DNA of 64,000 nucleotides from Acidobacteriota bacterium (GTDB taxonomy: Bacteria > Acidobacteriota > Terriglobia > Bryobacterales > Bryobacteraceae): the NCBI GenBank assembly GCA_018268715.1, contig JAFDVZ010000004.1:62001-126000 (forward strand), written 5' to 3'. Made by a program: the position numbers and the translations under genes. This document shows positions 15,609 to 23,533 of the stretch, piece after piece (position 1 is the stretch's first letter; every line of letters begins with the position of its first letter). The notes beneath the pieces are model-generated. The model searched no databases. It was not told where the DNA came from and saw only the letters and a list, made by a program, of their open reading frames with translations.

Positions 15609-16817
15609 ATGCGGAACCGCGCCGTCCTCTGCCTGCTTGTTTTTCTGCCCTTTTTTGCACGCGCTGAGTCGCCGAAACCGGTCACAGACAGCGCAAAATT
15701 GACGCAAATTGCGCCGCGAATGAAGACATTTATCGACAAAGGTATCGTTGCAGGGACCGTTACTTTGGTCGAACGCAACGGCGAGATCCTCCATCTCGAA
15801 GCCGCTGGCTACCAGGACATCGATAAAAAGACGCCCATGCGCACGGATACGATCTTCGAGATCATGTCCATGACCAAACCGGTCACCTCGGTCGCCATCA
15901 TGATTCTGGTCGAGGAAGGGGCCGTTTGCCTGTATGACCCGGTGGAAAAGTACATTCCGGAGTTTCGGGGCATGTGGGTGATCGAGTCCCGGGGGCCGGG
16001 CGATAAGACTCGCACGCTGAAACGGCCGTCGCGACCCATTACGGTGTACGACCTGCTGACGCACACCTCCGGGATGCCGGAGATGCCGCCGGAATCGATG
16101 GGCGCCGTCGACTTCTACTTCCATATGGACAAGACGCTCGCCGAGGCGGTTCGCATCTATGGGCAGCAGCCTCTCGAATTCGAGCCGGGGACCAAGTGGA
16201 GTTACAGCAATACCGGCATGGCGACGCTCGGGCGGATTGTCGAGGTCGCTTCCGGGATGGCCTACGAGCGCTTTGTCGATGAACGGATCTTTAAGCCGCT
16301 TGGGATGGTGGACAGTTCGTTCTATCCGGTGGACGGCAAACGCGAGCGGATCGCCTCGGTGTACTCGTTGCAGAAGGGCAAGCTCGTGAGCTTGGGCGAC
16401 GCCATCTATCGCAAGGGTTCGAAATACCCGATGCCGGAGGGTGGAATGTACTCGACGGCGAAAGATATGGCCGCCTTCTACCAAATGATGCTGAACCACG
16501 GGACTTACAACGGGCACAAGATCCTGTCCAAGGCGGCGGTGGAGACCATGACCATGGTCCACACCGTCGGGCTGCCGGTGGGGACTTCGACCGCGGTGGG
16601 TTGGGGGCTCGGATGGAGCATCCTGCGGGGGCCGGGCGCCACGCTGACGCTCTCCTCGATGGGGACCTTCGGCCATGGCGGGGCCTTCGGGACGCAGGGT
16701 TGGGTGGATCCCGCGAAGAACCTGGTGGGCGTGTTCATGGTGCAGAATTCGGGTGGCGGCTCCGAACCCGTGCATGAGGCTTTTCGCGAGATGACCAACG
16801 CGGCGGTGATCCAATGA
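15609..16817 (+). CDS. Secreted serine hydrolase, class C beta-lactamase/esterase fold (copy 1)
   Basis: The 402-residue protein starts at ATG 15609 with a signal peptide (RAVLCLLVFLPFFARAES); the much longer open frame upstream lies opposite the methyltransferase gene and is not coding. The catalytic SxxK is SMTK (Ser87-Lys90), YxN is YSN (Tyr199-Asn201), and the third motif is GHGG near residue 358. This set matches EstB-like esterases, D-aminopeptidases and class C beta-lactamases (PF00144). Extended loops and HTSGMPEMP near the active site favour esterase or transesterase action over beta-lactamase. The next gene is a paralogue overlapping by 4 bp. Confidence 0.87.
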   Translation: MRNRAVLCLLVFLPFFARAESPKPVTDSAKLTQIAPRMKTFIDKGIVAGTVTLVERNGEILHLEAAGYQDIDKKTPMRTDTIFEIMSMTKPVTSVAIMILVEEGAVCLYDPVEKYIPEFRGMWVIESRGPGDKTRTLKRPSRPITVYDLLTHTSGMPEMPPESMGAVDFYFHMDKTLAEAVRIYGQQPLEFEPGTKWSYSNTGMATLGRIVEVASGMAYERFVDERIFKPLGMVDSSFYPVDGKRERIASVYSLQKGKLVSLGDAIYRKGSKYPMPEGGMYSTAKDMAAFYQMMLNHGTYNGHKILSKAAVETMTMVHTVGLPVGTSTAVGWGLGWSILRGPGATLTLSSMGTFGHGGAFGTQGWVDPAKNLVGVFMVQNSGGGSEPVHEAFREMTNAAVIQ

Positions 16818-18019
16818 CGCGTCGATTACTGGTGGTCTTGACTGCGGCGGCGGCGCTGGGTGCGGCCGTCAACAGCGGGCTCGACGCGGAACGGCTGGCG
16901 CGCATTGCGCCGCGCATGAAACAGTTCGCCGAGCGCGGGCAGATTGCCGGCGCGGTGACGCTGGTGGCGCGGCATGGGCAGATCGCTCATCTGGCCGCCT
17001 CGGGCTGGCAGGACGTCGAGGGCAAGAAGCCCATGAAGACCGATTCGATCTTCCAGGTGATGTCGATGACCAAGCCCGTTACGGCCGTCGCGATCATGAT
17101 GCTCGCCGAACAGGGCAAGTTGGCCGTCAGCGATCCGGTGGAGCGGCATCTGCCGGAGTTTCGCGGACAAATGATGCTGGAAAGCCGGACGGAGGGCGAG
17201 GTGAAATTGCGCAAGCCGGCGCGGCCGATTACGATCCGCGACCTGATGACGCACACCTCCGGAATGTCGGGCCAGTTGCCGGCGGGGGCGCCGGACCTTT
17301 ACACGAAAATGAACCGGTCACTGGCGGAGGCCGTGCTGCTGTTTTCGCAACAGCCGCTCGAGTTCGAACCGGGGTCGAAGTGGCAGTACAGCAACTCCGG
17401 CATCGCGACGCTGGGGCGCATCATTGAGGTCACCAGCGGCGAGCCGTACGAGACGTTTATCGCGAAGAAGATCTTCGAGCCGCTGGGGATGAAGGACAGC
17501 TTTTTCTTTCCGCCGGAAGATAAGACCGGGCGGATCGCGCTGGTCTACCGGAGCGAGAACGGGAAGCTCTCGCGGGCCGATGGGACGATCCTGGGCGGGA
17601 ACGCGGCCGAGTATCGCAAGGGCGCGAAATACCCGGCGCCGGAGTTCGGACTGTATACGACGGCGACGGACCTGGCGGCGTTCTACCAGATGATGCTCGA
17701 TGGGGGCGCATACAAGGGAAAGCGGCTGCTTTCGCCGGCGTCGGTGGAGACAATGAGCCGGGTGCATACGGCGGGTATTGGAAAAGTGGGCTGGCTGCCG
17801 GGCGGCTCCTACGGGCTGGCCTGGGAGGTGATCGCCGAACCCCTGGGGACGGCGACGCTGATGTCGCTGGGGACCTATTTCCACGGAGGCGCGTTCGGCA
17901 CACACGGCTGGATCGATTCAAAGAAGGATCTGGTTGGCGTATACTTGGTGCAGCGCACCAGTGGCGGAGACGACGCCCGAAACGCTTTCATGGCGATGAC
18001 GAACGCCGCTGTCGAATAA
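16814..18019 (+). CDS. Secreted serine hydrolase, class C beta-lactamase/esterase fold (copy 2)
   Basis: The 401-residue protein is a tandem paralogue of the preceding one, sharing blocks such as QPLEFEPGxKWxYSN and LAAFYQMML. The signal peptide is MTRRLLVVLTAAAALGAA. Catalytic motifs are SMTK (Ser84-Lys87), YSN and FHGGAFGTHGW. ATG 16814 overlaps the previous stop (ATGA). The GC content is higher than in copy 1, so the duplication is probably not recent. The two may act on different ester or peptide substrates outside the cytoplasm; the sequence does not say which. Confidence 0.87.
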   Translation: MTRRLLVVLTAAAALGAAVNSGLDAERLARIAPRMKQFAERGQIAGAVTLVARHGQIAHLAASGWQDVEGKKPMKTDSIFQVMSMTKPVTAVAIMMLAEQGKLAVSDPVERHLPEFRGQMMLESRTEGEVKLRKPARPITIRDLMTHTSGMSGQLPAGAPDLYTKMNRSLAEAVLLFSQQPLEFEPGSKWQYSNSGIATLGRIIEVTSGEPYETFIAKKIFEPLGMKDSFFFPPEDKTGRIALVYRSENGKLSRADGTILGGNAAEYRKGAKYPAPEFGLYTTATDLAAFYQMMLDGGAYKGKRLLSPASVETMSRVHTAGIGKVGWLPGGSYGLAWEVIAEPLGTATLMSLGTYFHGGAFGTHGWIDSKKDLVGVYLVQRTSGGDDARNAFMAMTNAAVE

Positions 18020-18051
18020 GCGCCACGTTGGAAAGCGATCCAGGACCACGT

Positions 18052-18969
18052 ATGCCCGCTTATTCTATCGGCGTCGACCTTGGCGGTACGAACCTACGAG
18101 CCGCAGTGGTGTCGAGCGCCGGCGAGGTGCTCGCAAAAGTCGCAGGAAGAACCCAATTATCCGAGGGACGAGACGCCGTCATCGCCGATATTGTGCGGGC
18201 GATCGAAGCCATCGCGGTGGAGCATCCTGGCGAAGAACTGGCTGGCGTGGGAATCGGAATCCCGGGGTTTATCGAGATCGAACGAGGGTATGTCGCGGGC
18301 TCGAGCAACCTGCCGTTTTTCGATAATTTCCCGGTGCGGGACGCGATCGAACAACGGCTGGGGACGCGGGTGATCCTGGAGAACGACGCCAACGCGGCCG
18401 CGCTCGGCGAGCACTGGATGGGGGCTGGCCGCGGAGAAAAGAACCTGATTCTGCTGACGCTGGGGACCGGGATCGGCGGCGGGATTATCGCCGACGGCCG
18501 GGTGTTGCACGGGCAGGTGGGGATGGCTGGCGAGTTTGGGCACATGACGGTGTACCCGAACGGCAATCCCTGCGGTTGCGGCAATTACGGGTGCCTGGAG
18601 CGGCACGCTTCGGCTTCCTTCATCAGCGGCATGGCGCGCACCATGAATATCGGCGAGAACCTGACCGCCGAGCAGGTGTTCCGCAAGGCGGAAGCGGGCG
18701 ACGAGCGGGCCCGCATGATCTTTGTGTCGATGGGACGGGCGCTGGGCATCGCGCTTGGAAACCTGATTAACGCATTCAATTATCCGCTGTACCTGTTGAG
18801 CGGCGGACCGCTTCCCGCGTGGGAGCTGTTCGCACCCTCGATGATGGCCGAGATCGAACGGCGTTCCTTCGCTTACCGGAACGTCAAGACGCGCATCGAG
18901 AAAGCCATCCTGGGCAATGAGGCTGGATTATTCGGGGCCGCCTACTTGCCTTTGCAGCTTCGGACATAA
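18052..18969 (+). CDS. ROK-family sugar kinase (glucokinase-like)
   Basis: The 305-residue protein starts at ATG 18052, right before the phosphate-1 motif GVDLGGTNLRAAVV. It has the catalytic block ENDANAAALGE, the ATP-binding LTLGTGIGGGII, and the zinc-binding ROK signature GCGNYGCLERHASA. There is no N-terminal helix-turn-helix, so it is a kinase rather than a NagC/XylR repressor. Glucose or N-acetylated hexoses are typical substrates, phosphorylated at C6. It sits 18 bp before xylulokinase, which suggests a small sugar-phosphorylating operon. Confidence 0.9.
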   Translation: MPAYSIGVDLGGTNLRAAVVSSAGEVLAKVAGRTQLSEGRDAVIADIVRAIEAIAVEHPGEELAGVGIGIPGFIEIERGYVAGSSNLPFFDNFPVRDAIEQRLGTRVILENDANAAALGEHWMGAGRGEKNLILLTLGTGIGGGIIADGRVLHGQVGMAGEFGHMTVYPNGNPCGCGNYGCLERHASASFISGMARTMNIGENLTAEQVFRKAEAGDERARMIFVSMGRALGIALGNLINAFNYPLYLLSGGPLPAWELFAPSMMAEIERRSFAYRNVKTRIEKAILGNEAGLFGAAYLPLQLRT

Positions 18970-18987
18970 AAACAAAAGGACCTATTC

Positions 18988-20484
18988 ATGTTCTGGCTCG
19001 GGATCGATATCGGCACGGGCGGCAGCCGTGCTTTGCTGATAGACGAACAGGGAAGAGTACGACATAGTTACACGGCGCCCCACGACGATATGAAGATGGA
19101 GCGGCCGATGTGGGCCGAGCAGGACCCGGACAACTGGTGGTCGGCCGCGGCGGCGGCGATTCGGGGCGTGCTCGGGGACGCCAAGGCGACGGGTGAGGAG
19201 ATTGCGGGCGTCGGGTTGTCCGGCCAGATGCATGGGCTCACCTTGCTGGATGAGGCGGACCGGGTGATTCGTCCGGCGCTGATCTGGTGCGACCAGCGCA
19301 GCCAGGCGCAGGTGGACTGGATCAACTCGACGGCGGGCCGGCAAATGGTGCTGGATTGCACGGCGAATCCGGTGCTGACCGGATTCACGCTGCCGAAACT
19401 GCTGTGGGTGCGCGATAACGAGCCGCAGAATTACGCGCGGGTGCGGCATGTCCTGCTGCCCAAGGACTACATACGGTTCAAGCTGACGGGCGAGTACGCG
19501 AGCGACGTTTCCGACGCCTCCGGCACGGCGATGTTCGATGTGGTGCGGCGGAAATGGTCGCAGGCGCTGGCGGCGAAGCTGGACATCGACCGGACGATCC
19601 TGCCGTATGTGTACGAATCGCCGGACGTCAGCGGGCGCGTGAGCGAGTGCGCGGCGACGGCGACGGGCTTGAAGGCGGGAACGCCGGTGGTGGGCGGCGC
19701 GGGCGACCAGGCGGCGAGCGCGGTGGGCAACGGCATCGTGGAGCCGGGCGTGGTGTCGTGCACCATCGGCACGTCGGGCGTGGTGTTCGCGCACACCGAT
19801 AAGCCGGCCTATGACGCCGATGGCCGCGTACATACGTTCTGCCACGCGGTTCCCGGCGCATGGCACGTGATGGGCGTGACGCAGGGCGCGGGCCTGAGCC
19901 TGCAATGGTTCCGCAATCAACTGGCGCCGGGCGCCGAATACGACGCGCTGACGGCGGAGGCGGCCACCAGCGCCGTCTGCTCGCAGGGCCTGTACTGGCT
20001 GCCCTACCTGATGGGCGAGCGCACGCCGCACCTGGACGCGTACGCGCGCGGCGGATGGGTGGGATTGACGGCGAAACATACGCGCGCCGATTTGATTCGG
20101 GCGTTGATTGAAGGCGTGTCGTTCAGCCAGAAGGACTGCCTGGACATCATCGAGCAGATGGGCGTGGCGGTGGAGTCGGTGCGGGTGTCGGGCGGCGGGG
20201 CGCGCAGCGCGTTCTGGCGGCAGATGCTGGCCGATGTTTTCGCCAAGCCGGTGGTGACGCTGGAGACGCAGGAAGGGTCGGCCTACGGCGCGGCGCTGCT
20301 GGCGATGGTGGGCACGCGGGTGTATGCGACGGTTCCCGAGGCTTGCCGCGCGGTGGTGCGCGAGACGGAGCGGGTGGAGTCGCGATCGTGGGAGGCGCAG
20401 CAGTATGCGCGCGGCCACCAGGTGTACAAGGCGCTGTATCCGGCGCTGAAGCCCATCTACGGGTTGATCCACAACGCCGGATGA
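18988..20484 (+). CDS. xylB: Xylulokinase
   Basis: The 498-residue FGGY kinase starts after a good ribosome-binding site (AAAAGGA). It has the N-terminal phosphate motif GIDIGTGGSRALLID and GLSGQMHGLTLLD, whose MH pair is characteristic of xylulokinase, plus PALIWCDQRS. The C-terminal domain has GAGDQAASAVGNG and VSGGGARSAFWRQMLADVF, which carry the catalytic Asp and the ATP site. It phosphorylates D-xylulose to xylulose 5-phosphate for the pentose phosphate pathway. No xylose isomerase gene is within the window. The stop overlaps the next start by 4 bp. Confidence 0.93.
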   Translation: MFWLGIDIGTGGSRALLIDEQGRVRHSYTAPHDDMKMERPMWAEQDPDNWWSAAAAAIRGVLGDAKATGEEIAGVGLSGQMHGLTLLDEADRVIRPALIWCDQRSQAQVDWINSTAGRQMVLDCTANPVLTGFTLPKLLWVRDNEPQNYARVRHVLLPKDYIRFKLTGEYASDVSDASGTAMFDVVRRKWSQALAAKLDIDRTILPYVYESPDVSGRVSECAATATGLKAGTPVVGGAGDQAASAVGNGIVEPGVVSCTIGTSGVVFAHTDKPAYDADGRVHTFCHAVPGAWHVMGVTQGAGLSLQWFRNQLAPGAEYDALTAEAATSAVCSQGLYWLPYLMGERTPHLDAYARGGWVGLTAKHTRADLIRALIEGVSFSQKDCLDIIEQMGVAVESVRVSGGGARSAFWRQMLADVFAKPVVTLETQEGSAYGAALLAMVGTRVYATVPEACRAVVRETERVESRSWEAQQYARGHQVYKALYPALKPIYGLIHNAG

Positions 20485-21626
20485 TCGCGCAGGCCGAGGC
20501 TCGACGCATCGCGCTCGCCGCGCTGGGCTTCGGGCGAGGACGGCCCGCACGACCCGACGCCCGGCATATACGCGACGCGATCCGGCGGCTGAGCCTGGTG
20601 CAGATCGATTCGGTGAATGTGCTGGTGCAGGCGCATTACCTGGTGCTGTTTTCGCGGCTGGGCGCCTATGATCGCGGGCGATTCAACCGGCTGGTGTACG
20701 CAGAGCGCGAGTTCATCGAACAGTGGGCGCATGAGGCTTCGATCGTTCCCGCCGAGTTGTGGCCGCTGCTCGAATACCGGCGGGCGGAGTTTCGCATACG
20801 GCCGTTCATGCAGGCCGGCATACTGGACGAACGGCCGGAGTATGCGGATTGGGTGATCGAACAGATCCGCGAGCGGGGCGCGCTGGCGGCGGCGGACCTG
20901 GCCGAGCCCGAGGGCGTGGCCCGGCGGATTCCCGGCTCCTGGTATGGGAGCATTCCGCGGATTGTGCTGGAGGCTTTGTTTGCGCGCGGCGTGCTGTGCA
21001 TCGCCGACCGGTTGACCAACTTCGCGCGGTCCTACGATCTGGCGGAGCGCGTGGTGGGGACGGCGCACCGGGACCTTCGCTTGTCGCGCGAGGAGGCGCA
21101 GCGGGAGTTGATACGGATCGCCGCGCGGGCTTACGGGATCGCCACGGCGGCTGATCTTGGCGATTACTTTCGCATGCTTCCGCGCGACGCGAAGCCTCGG
21201 ATCGCGGAGTTGGCCGAGGCCGGCGAACTGGAATTGGTCGAGGTGGAGGGCTGGCGCGACGCCGCCTATCTGCATCCGGCGGCGGCGCGGCCACGAAAGG
21301 TGGAAGGCGCTTCCCTGCTGTCGCCGTTCGATCCCGTGGTGTGGTTCCGGCGGCGGGCCGAGCGGCTGTTCGACTTTGAGTACCGCATCGAAATCTATAC
21401 GCCGGCCGAGCGGCGGACGCATGGTTACTATGTCCTGCCGTTCCTGCTGGACGACCGCATTGTGGCGCGCGTGGACCTGAAGGCCGACCGGAAACAAAAA
21501 CGCCTGCGCGTGTTGTCGGCGCATTATGAGCCGGGAGTGAAGCGGACGGTGGTCCGAGGGCCGCTGCGCGATGAGTTGAAGCGGCTGGCGGGGTGGCTGG
21601 AGTTGGAAACCACCGATGGGGTGTGA
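20481..21626 (+). CDS. YcaQ/AlkX-type DNA crosslink glycosylase (HTH_42 family)
   Basis: The 381-residue protein begins at ATG 20481, overlapping the xylB stop. It has the winged-helix HTH_42 architecture: IRRLSLVQIDSVNVLVQAHY near the N-terminus and SLLSPFDPVVWFRRRAERLF near the C-terminus. The catalytic motif of this superfamily is QxD in YcaQ and QxQ in AlkZ; here it is Gln41-Ile42-Asp43, the YcaQ type. Such enzymes unhook DNA interstrand crosslinks and alkylated purines. Its place after xylB looks like positional convenience rather than a shared pathway. No signal peptide is present. Confidence 0.87.
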   Translation: MIAQAEARRIALAALGFGRGRPARPDARHIRDAIRRLSLVQIDSVNVLVQAHYLVLFSRLGAYDRGRFNRLVYAEREFIEQWAHEASIVPAELWPLLEYRRAEFRIRPFMQAGILDERPEYADWVIEQIRERGALAAADLAEPEGVARRIPGSWYGSIPRIVLEALFARGVLCIADRLTNFARSYDLAERVVGTAHRDLRLSREEAQRELIRIAARAYGIATAADLGDYFRMLPRDAKPRIAELAEAGELELVEVEGWRDAAYLHPAAARPRKVEGASLLSPFDPVVWFRRRAERLFDFEYRIEIYTPAERRTHGYYVLPFLLDDRIVARVDLKADRKQKRLRVLSAHYEPGVKRTVVRGPLRDELKRLAGWLELETTDGV

Positions 21627-23449
21627 TGAGATGGACGGCGATGACTCGACGGCATCTGTTGGCGGCGCTGGCGGCGGGAGCGGCGCGCGGGCAATCGGGC
21701 GGCGCGGTTGGCGACTGGCGCAATATCGCCACTGGCTGGACGATTCCTCGCGAGGGGTATAGCGATCAGCCGTACGTGGTAGTGACGCGGGACGGGGCGT
21801 GGTTGTGCGTGCTGACCACGGGCCGGGGCGTTGAGGGCGAGACGGGGCAGCACATCATTTCGACCATCAGCACGGACCGCGGGCGGAGTTGGTCCAAACC
21901 CGTCGATATCGAGCCGGCCGACGGTCCGGAGGCTTCGTGGGTGATGCCGCTGGCGACGCCGTCGGGGCGGGTGTATGTGTTTTACACCTATAACGCCGCG
22001 AATTTGCGGCTGGATACGATGAGCAATTCGCCGCGGATGGCGCGCCGGGTGGATACGCTGGGCGAGTATGCGTTCAAATACTCCGATGATCATGGGCGGA
22101 CGTGGTCGCGGGAACGGTTCTACATCCCGGTGCGATCGATGCGGATCGATCGTGAGAACGCCTATGGCGGGAAGGTGCGGTACTTCTGGGGCGTGGGCAA
22201 ACCGATTGTCCGGCGTAACGGTGAGGCGATGTTCGGCTTCGCCAAGGTCGGCAAGTGGGGCGATCCGGGCGGGATGGTGACGTCGCAGGGCGCTTTCCTG
22301 AAGTCGCCGAATATTCTGACGGAGCGCGATCCCCGGCGAATCCGGTGGGAGACGCTGCCCGAGGGCGATGAGGGGTTGCGGGCGCCGAAGGGTGCGGTGT
22401 CGGATGAGGCGAACCTGGTGGAGTTATCCGATGGGTCGCTGTATTGCACGTATCGCAGCATCGACGGGTATAACTGCGCCGCCTATAGCCGGGATGGGGG
22501 TAAGTCCTGGACGCCGCCCGCTTATGCGAGTTATGCGCCGGGCGGGCGTCCGATCAAGCATCCGCGGGCGGCTAACTTCGTGCGCAAGTTCAGCAATGGG
22601 AAATTCCTGCTGTGGTTTCATAATCATGGCGGGGAGGCGGTGCACCAGGGGCGTTGGGATTATTACTCGGGGCGCAATCCGGGATGGGTGTGCGGGGGCG
22701 TGGAGCGAGGCGGATTCATACATTGGAGCGAGCCGGAAATCCTGCTTTATGACGACGATCCGGCGATTCGGATCAGTTATCCGGATTTCATCGAAGACGG
22801 CGGGGAATTCTACATTACCGAGACGATGAAGACTTATGCGAGGGTGCATCGGATCGACCGCGCGCTGCTTGAGGGCGTCTGGAGTCAGGCGGAGAATCGA
22901 GTGGCGCCGTCGCGTGGGTTGGCGGCTGTTGTGGATGGATCGAAGAAGAGTTTCGCCATGCCGGAGTTAGCGGCCTTGAATGCGGGCGGAGGATTTACGC
23001 TCGAGTTTTGGGTGAAGTTCGATGAGTTATCGGCCGGGCAGACGCTGCTGGACGCTCGCGAGGGCGGGCGGGGCGTGCTGGTGAGGACGACGGACCGCTT
23101 TACGCTGGCGATTTCGTTGAACGATGGCCAACGGGAGTTTGTGTGGGACAGCGATCCGGGCACGCAGGCGGGCTCGCTGCGCAGCGGCGTGCGGCAGCAT
23201 GTCGCGGTGATGGTGGATGGGGCCAGCCGCGTGACGTCGTTTGTGGTGAACGGCGTGTTCAACGACGGCGGGTCGGTTCGCGACTATGGATGGGGCCGCT
23301 TCGACCGGGCGCTGGGCGATGTGAATGGGGCGCGGGAGGCGAGGCTTGCGCCGGCGATCTTCGGCCAGGTGAAGCTGTGCCGCGTCTACAATCGCTACCT
23401 GAGGACTTCGGAGGCGGTTGGGGCCTGGCGGGCGGGCCTTCCCGAATGA
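21626..23449 (+). CDS. Secreted sialidase-like BNR protein with C-terminal LamG-type domain
   Basis: From ATG 21626 (TGATG junction with the previous stop) the protein has about 607 residues; ATG 21641 is an alternative that directly starts the leader MTRRHLLAALAAGAARGQ, which has a twin-arginine look. The N-terminal two-thirds is a six-bladed propeller with three clear Asp boxes of the SxDxGxxW type (STDRGRSW, SDDHGRTW, SRDGGKSW). The C-terminal about 180 residues (from SFAMPELAALNAGGGFTLEF) form a laminin-G/concanavalin-like lectin domain. It probably hydrolyses or binds exogenous glycans. True exo-sialidase activity is unproven, since the arginine triad is not obvious by eye. Confidence 0.82.
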   Translation: MRWTAMTRRHLLAALAAGAARGQSGGAVGDWRNIATGWTIPREGYSDQPYVVVTRDGAWLCVLTTGRGVEGETGQHIISTISTDRGRSWSKPVDIEPADGPEASWVMPLATPSGRVYVFYTYNAANLRLDTMSNSPRMARRVDTLGEYAFKYSDDHGRTWSRERFYIPVRSMRIDRENAYGGKVRYFWGVGKPIVRRNGEAMFGFAKVGKWGDPGGMVTSQGAFLKSPNILTERDPRRIRWETLPEGDEGLRAPKGAVSDEANLVELSDGSLYCTYRSIDGYNCAAYSRDGGKSWTPPAYASYAPGGRPIKHPRAANFVRKFSNGKFLLWFHNHGGEAVHQGRWDYYSGRNPGWVCGGVERGGFIHWSEPEILLYDDDPAIRISYPDFIEDGGEFYITETMKTYARVHRIDRALLEGVWSQAENRVAPSRGLAAVVDGSKKSFAMPELAALNAGGGFTLEFWVKFDELSAGQTLLDAREGGRGVLVRTTDRFTLAISLNDGQREFVWDSDPGTQAGSLRSGVRQHVAVMVDGASRVTSFVVNGVFNDGGSVRDYGWGRFDRALGDVNGAREARLAPAIFGQVKLCRVYNRYLRTSEAVGAWRAGLPE

Positions 23450-23533
23450 CGCCCGGACTGAGGTTATACTGAAACGTTAGTGATATTCAGATCCTAATAC
23501 TCTTAAATTACCGTCTCTGGCAGGAGAACACGC

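Noticed and set aside
18982..20550. 522-codon minus-strand open frame
   Set aside because: Antisense to xylB; composition dominated by Arg and Ala and no motif.
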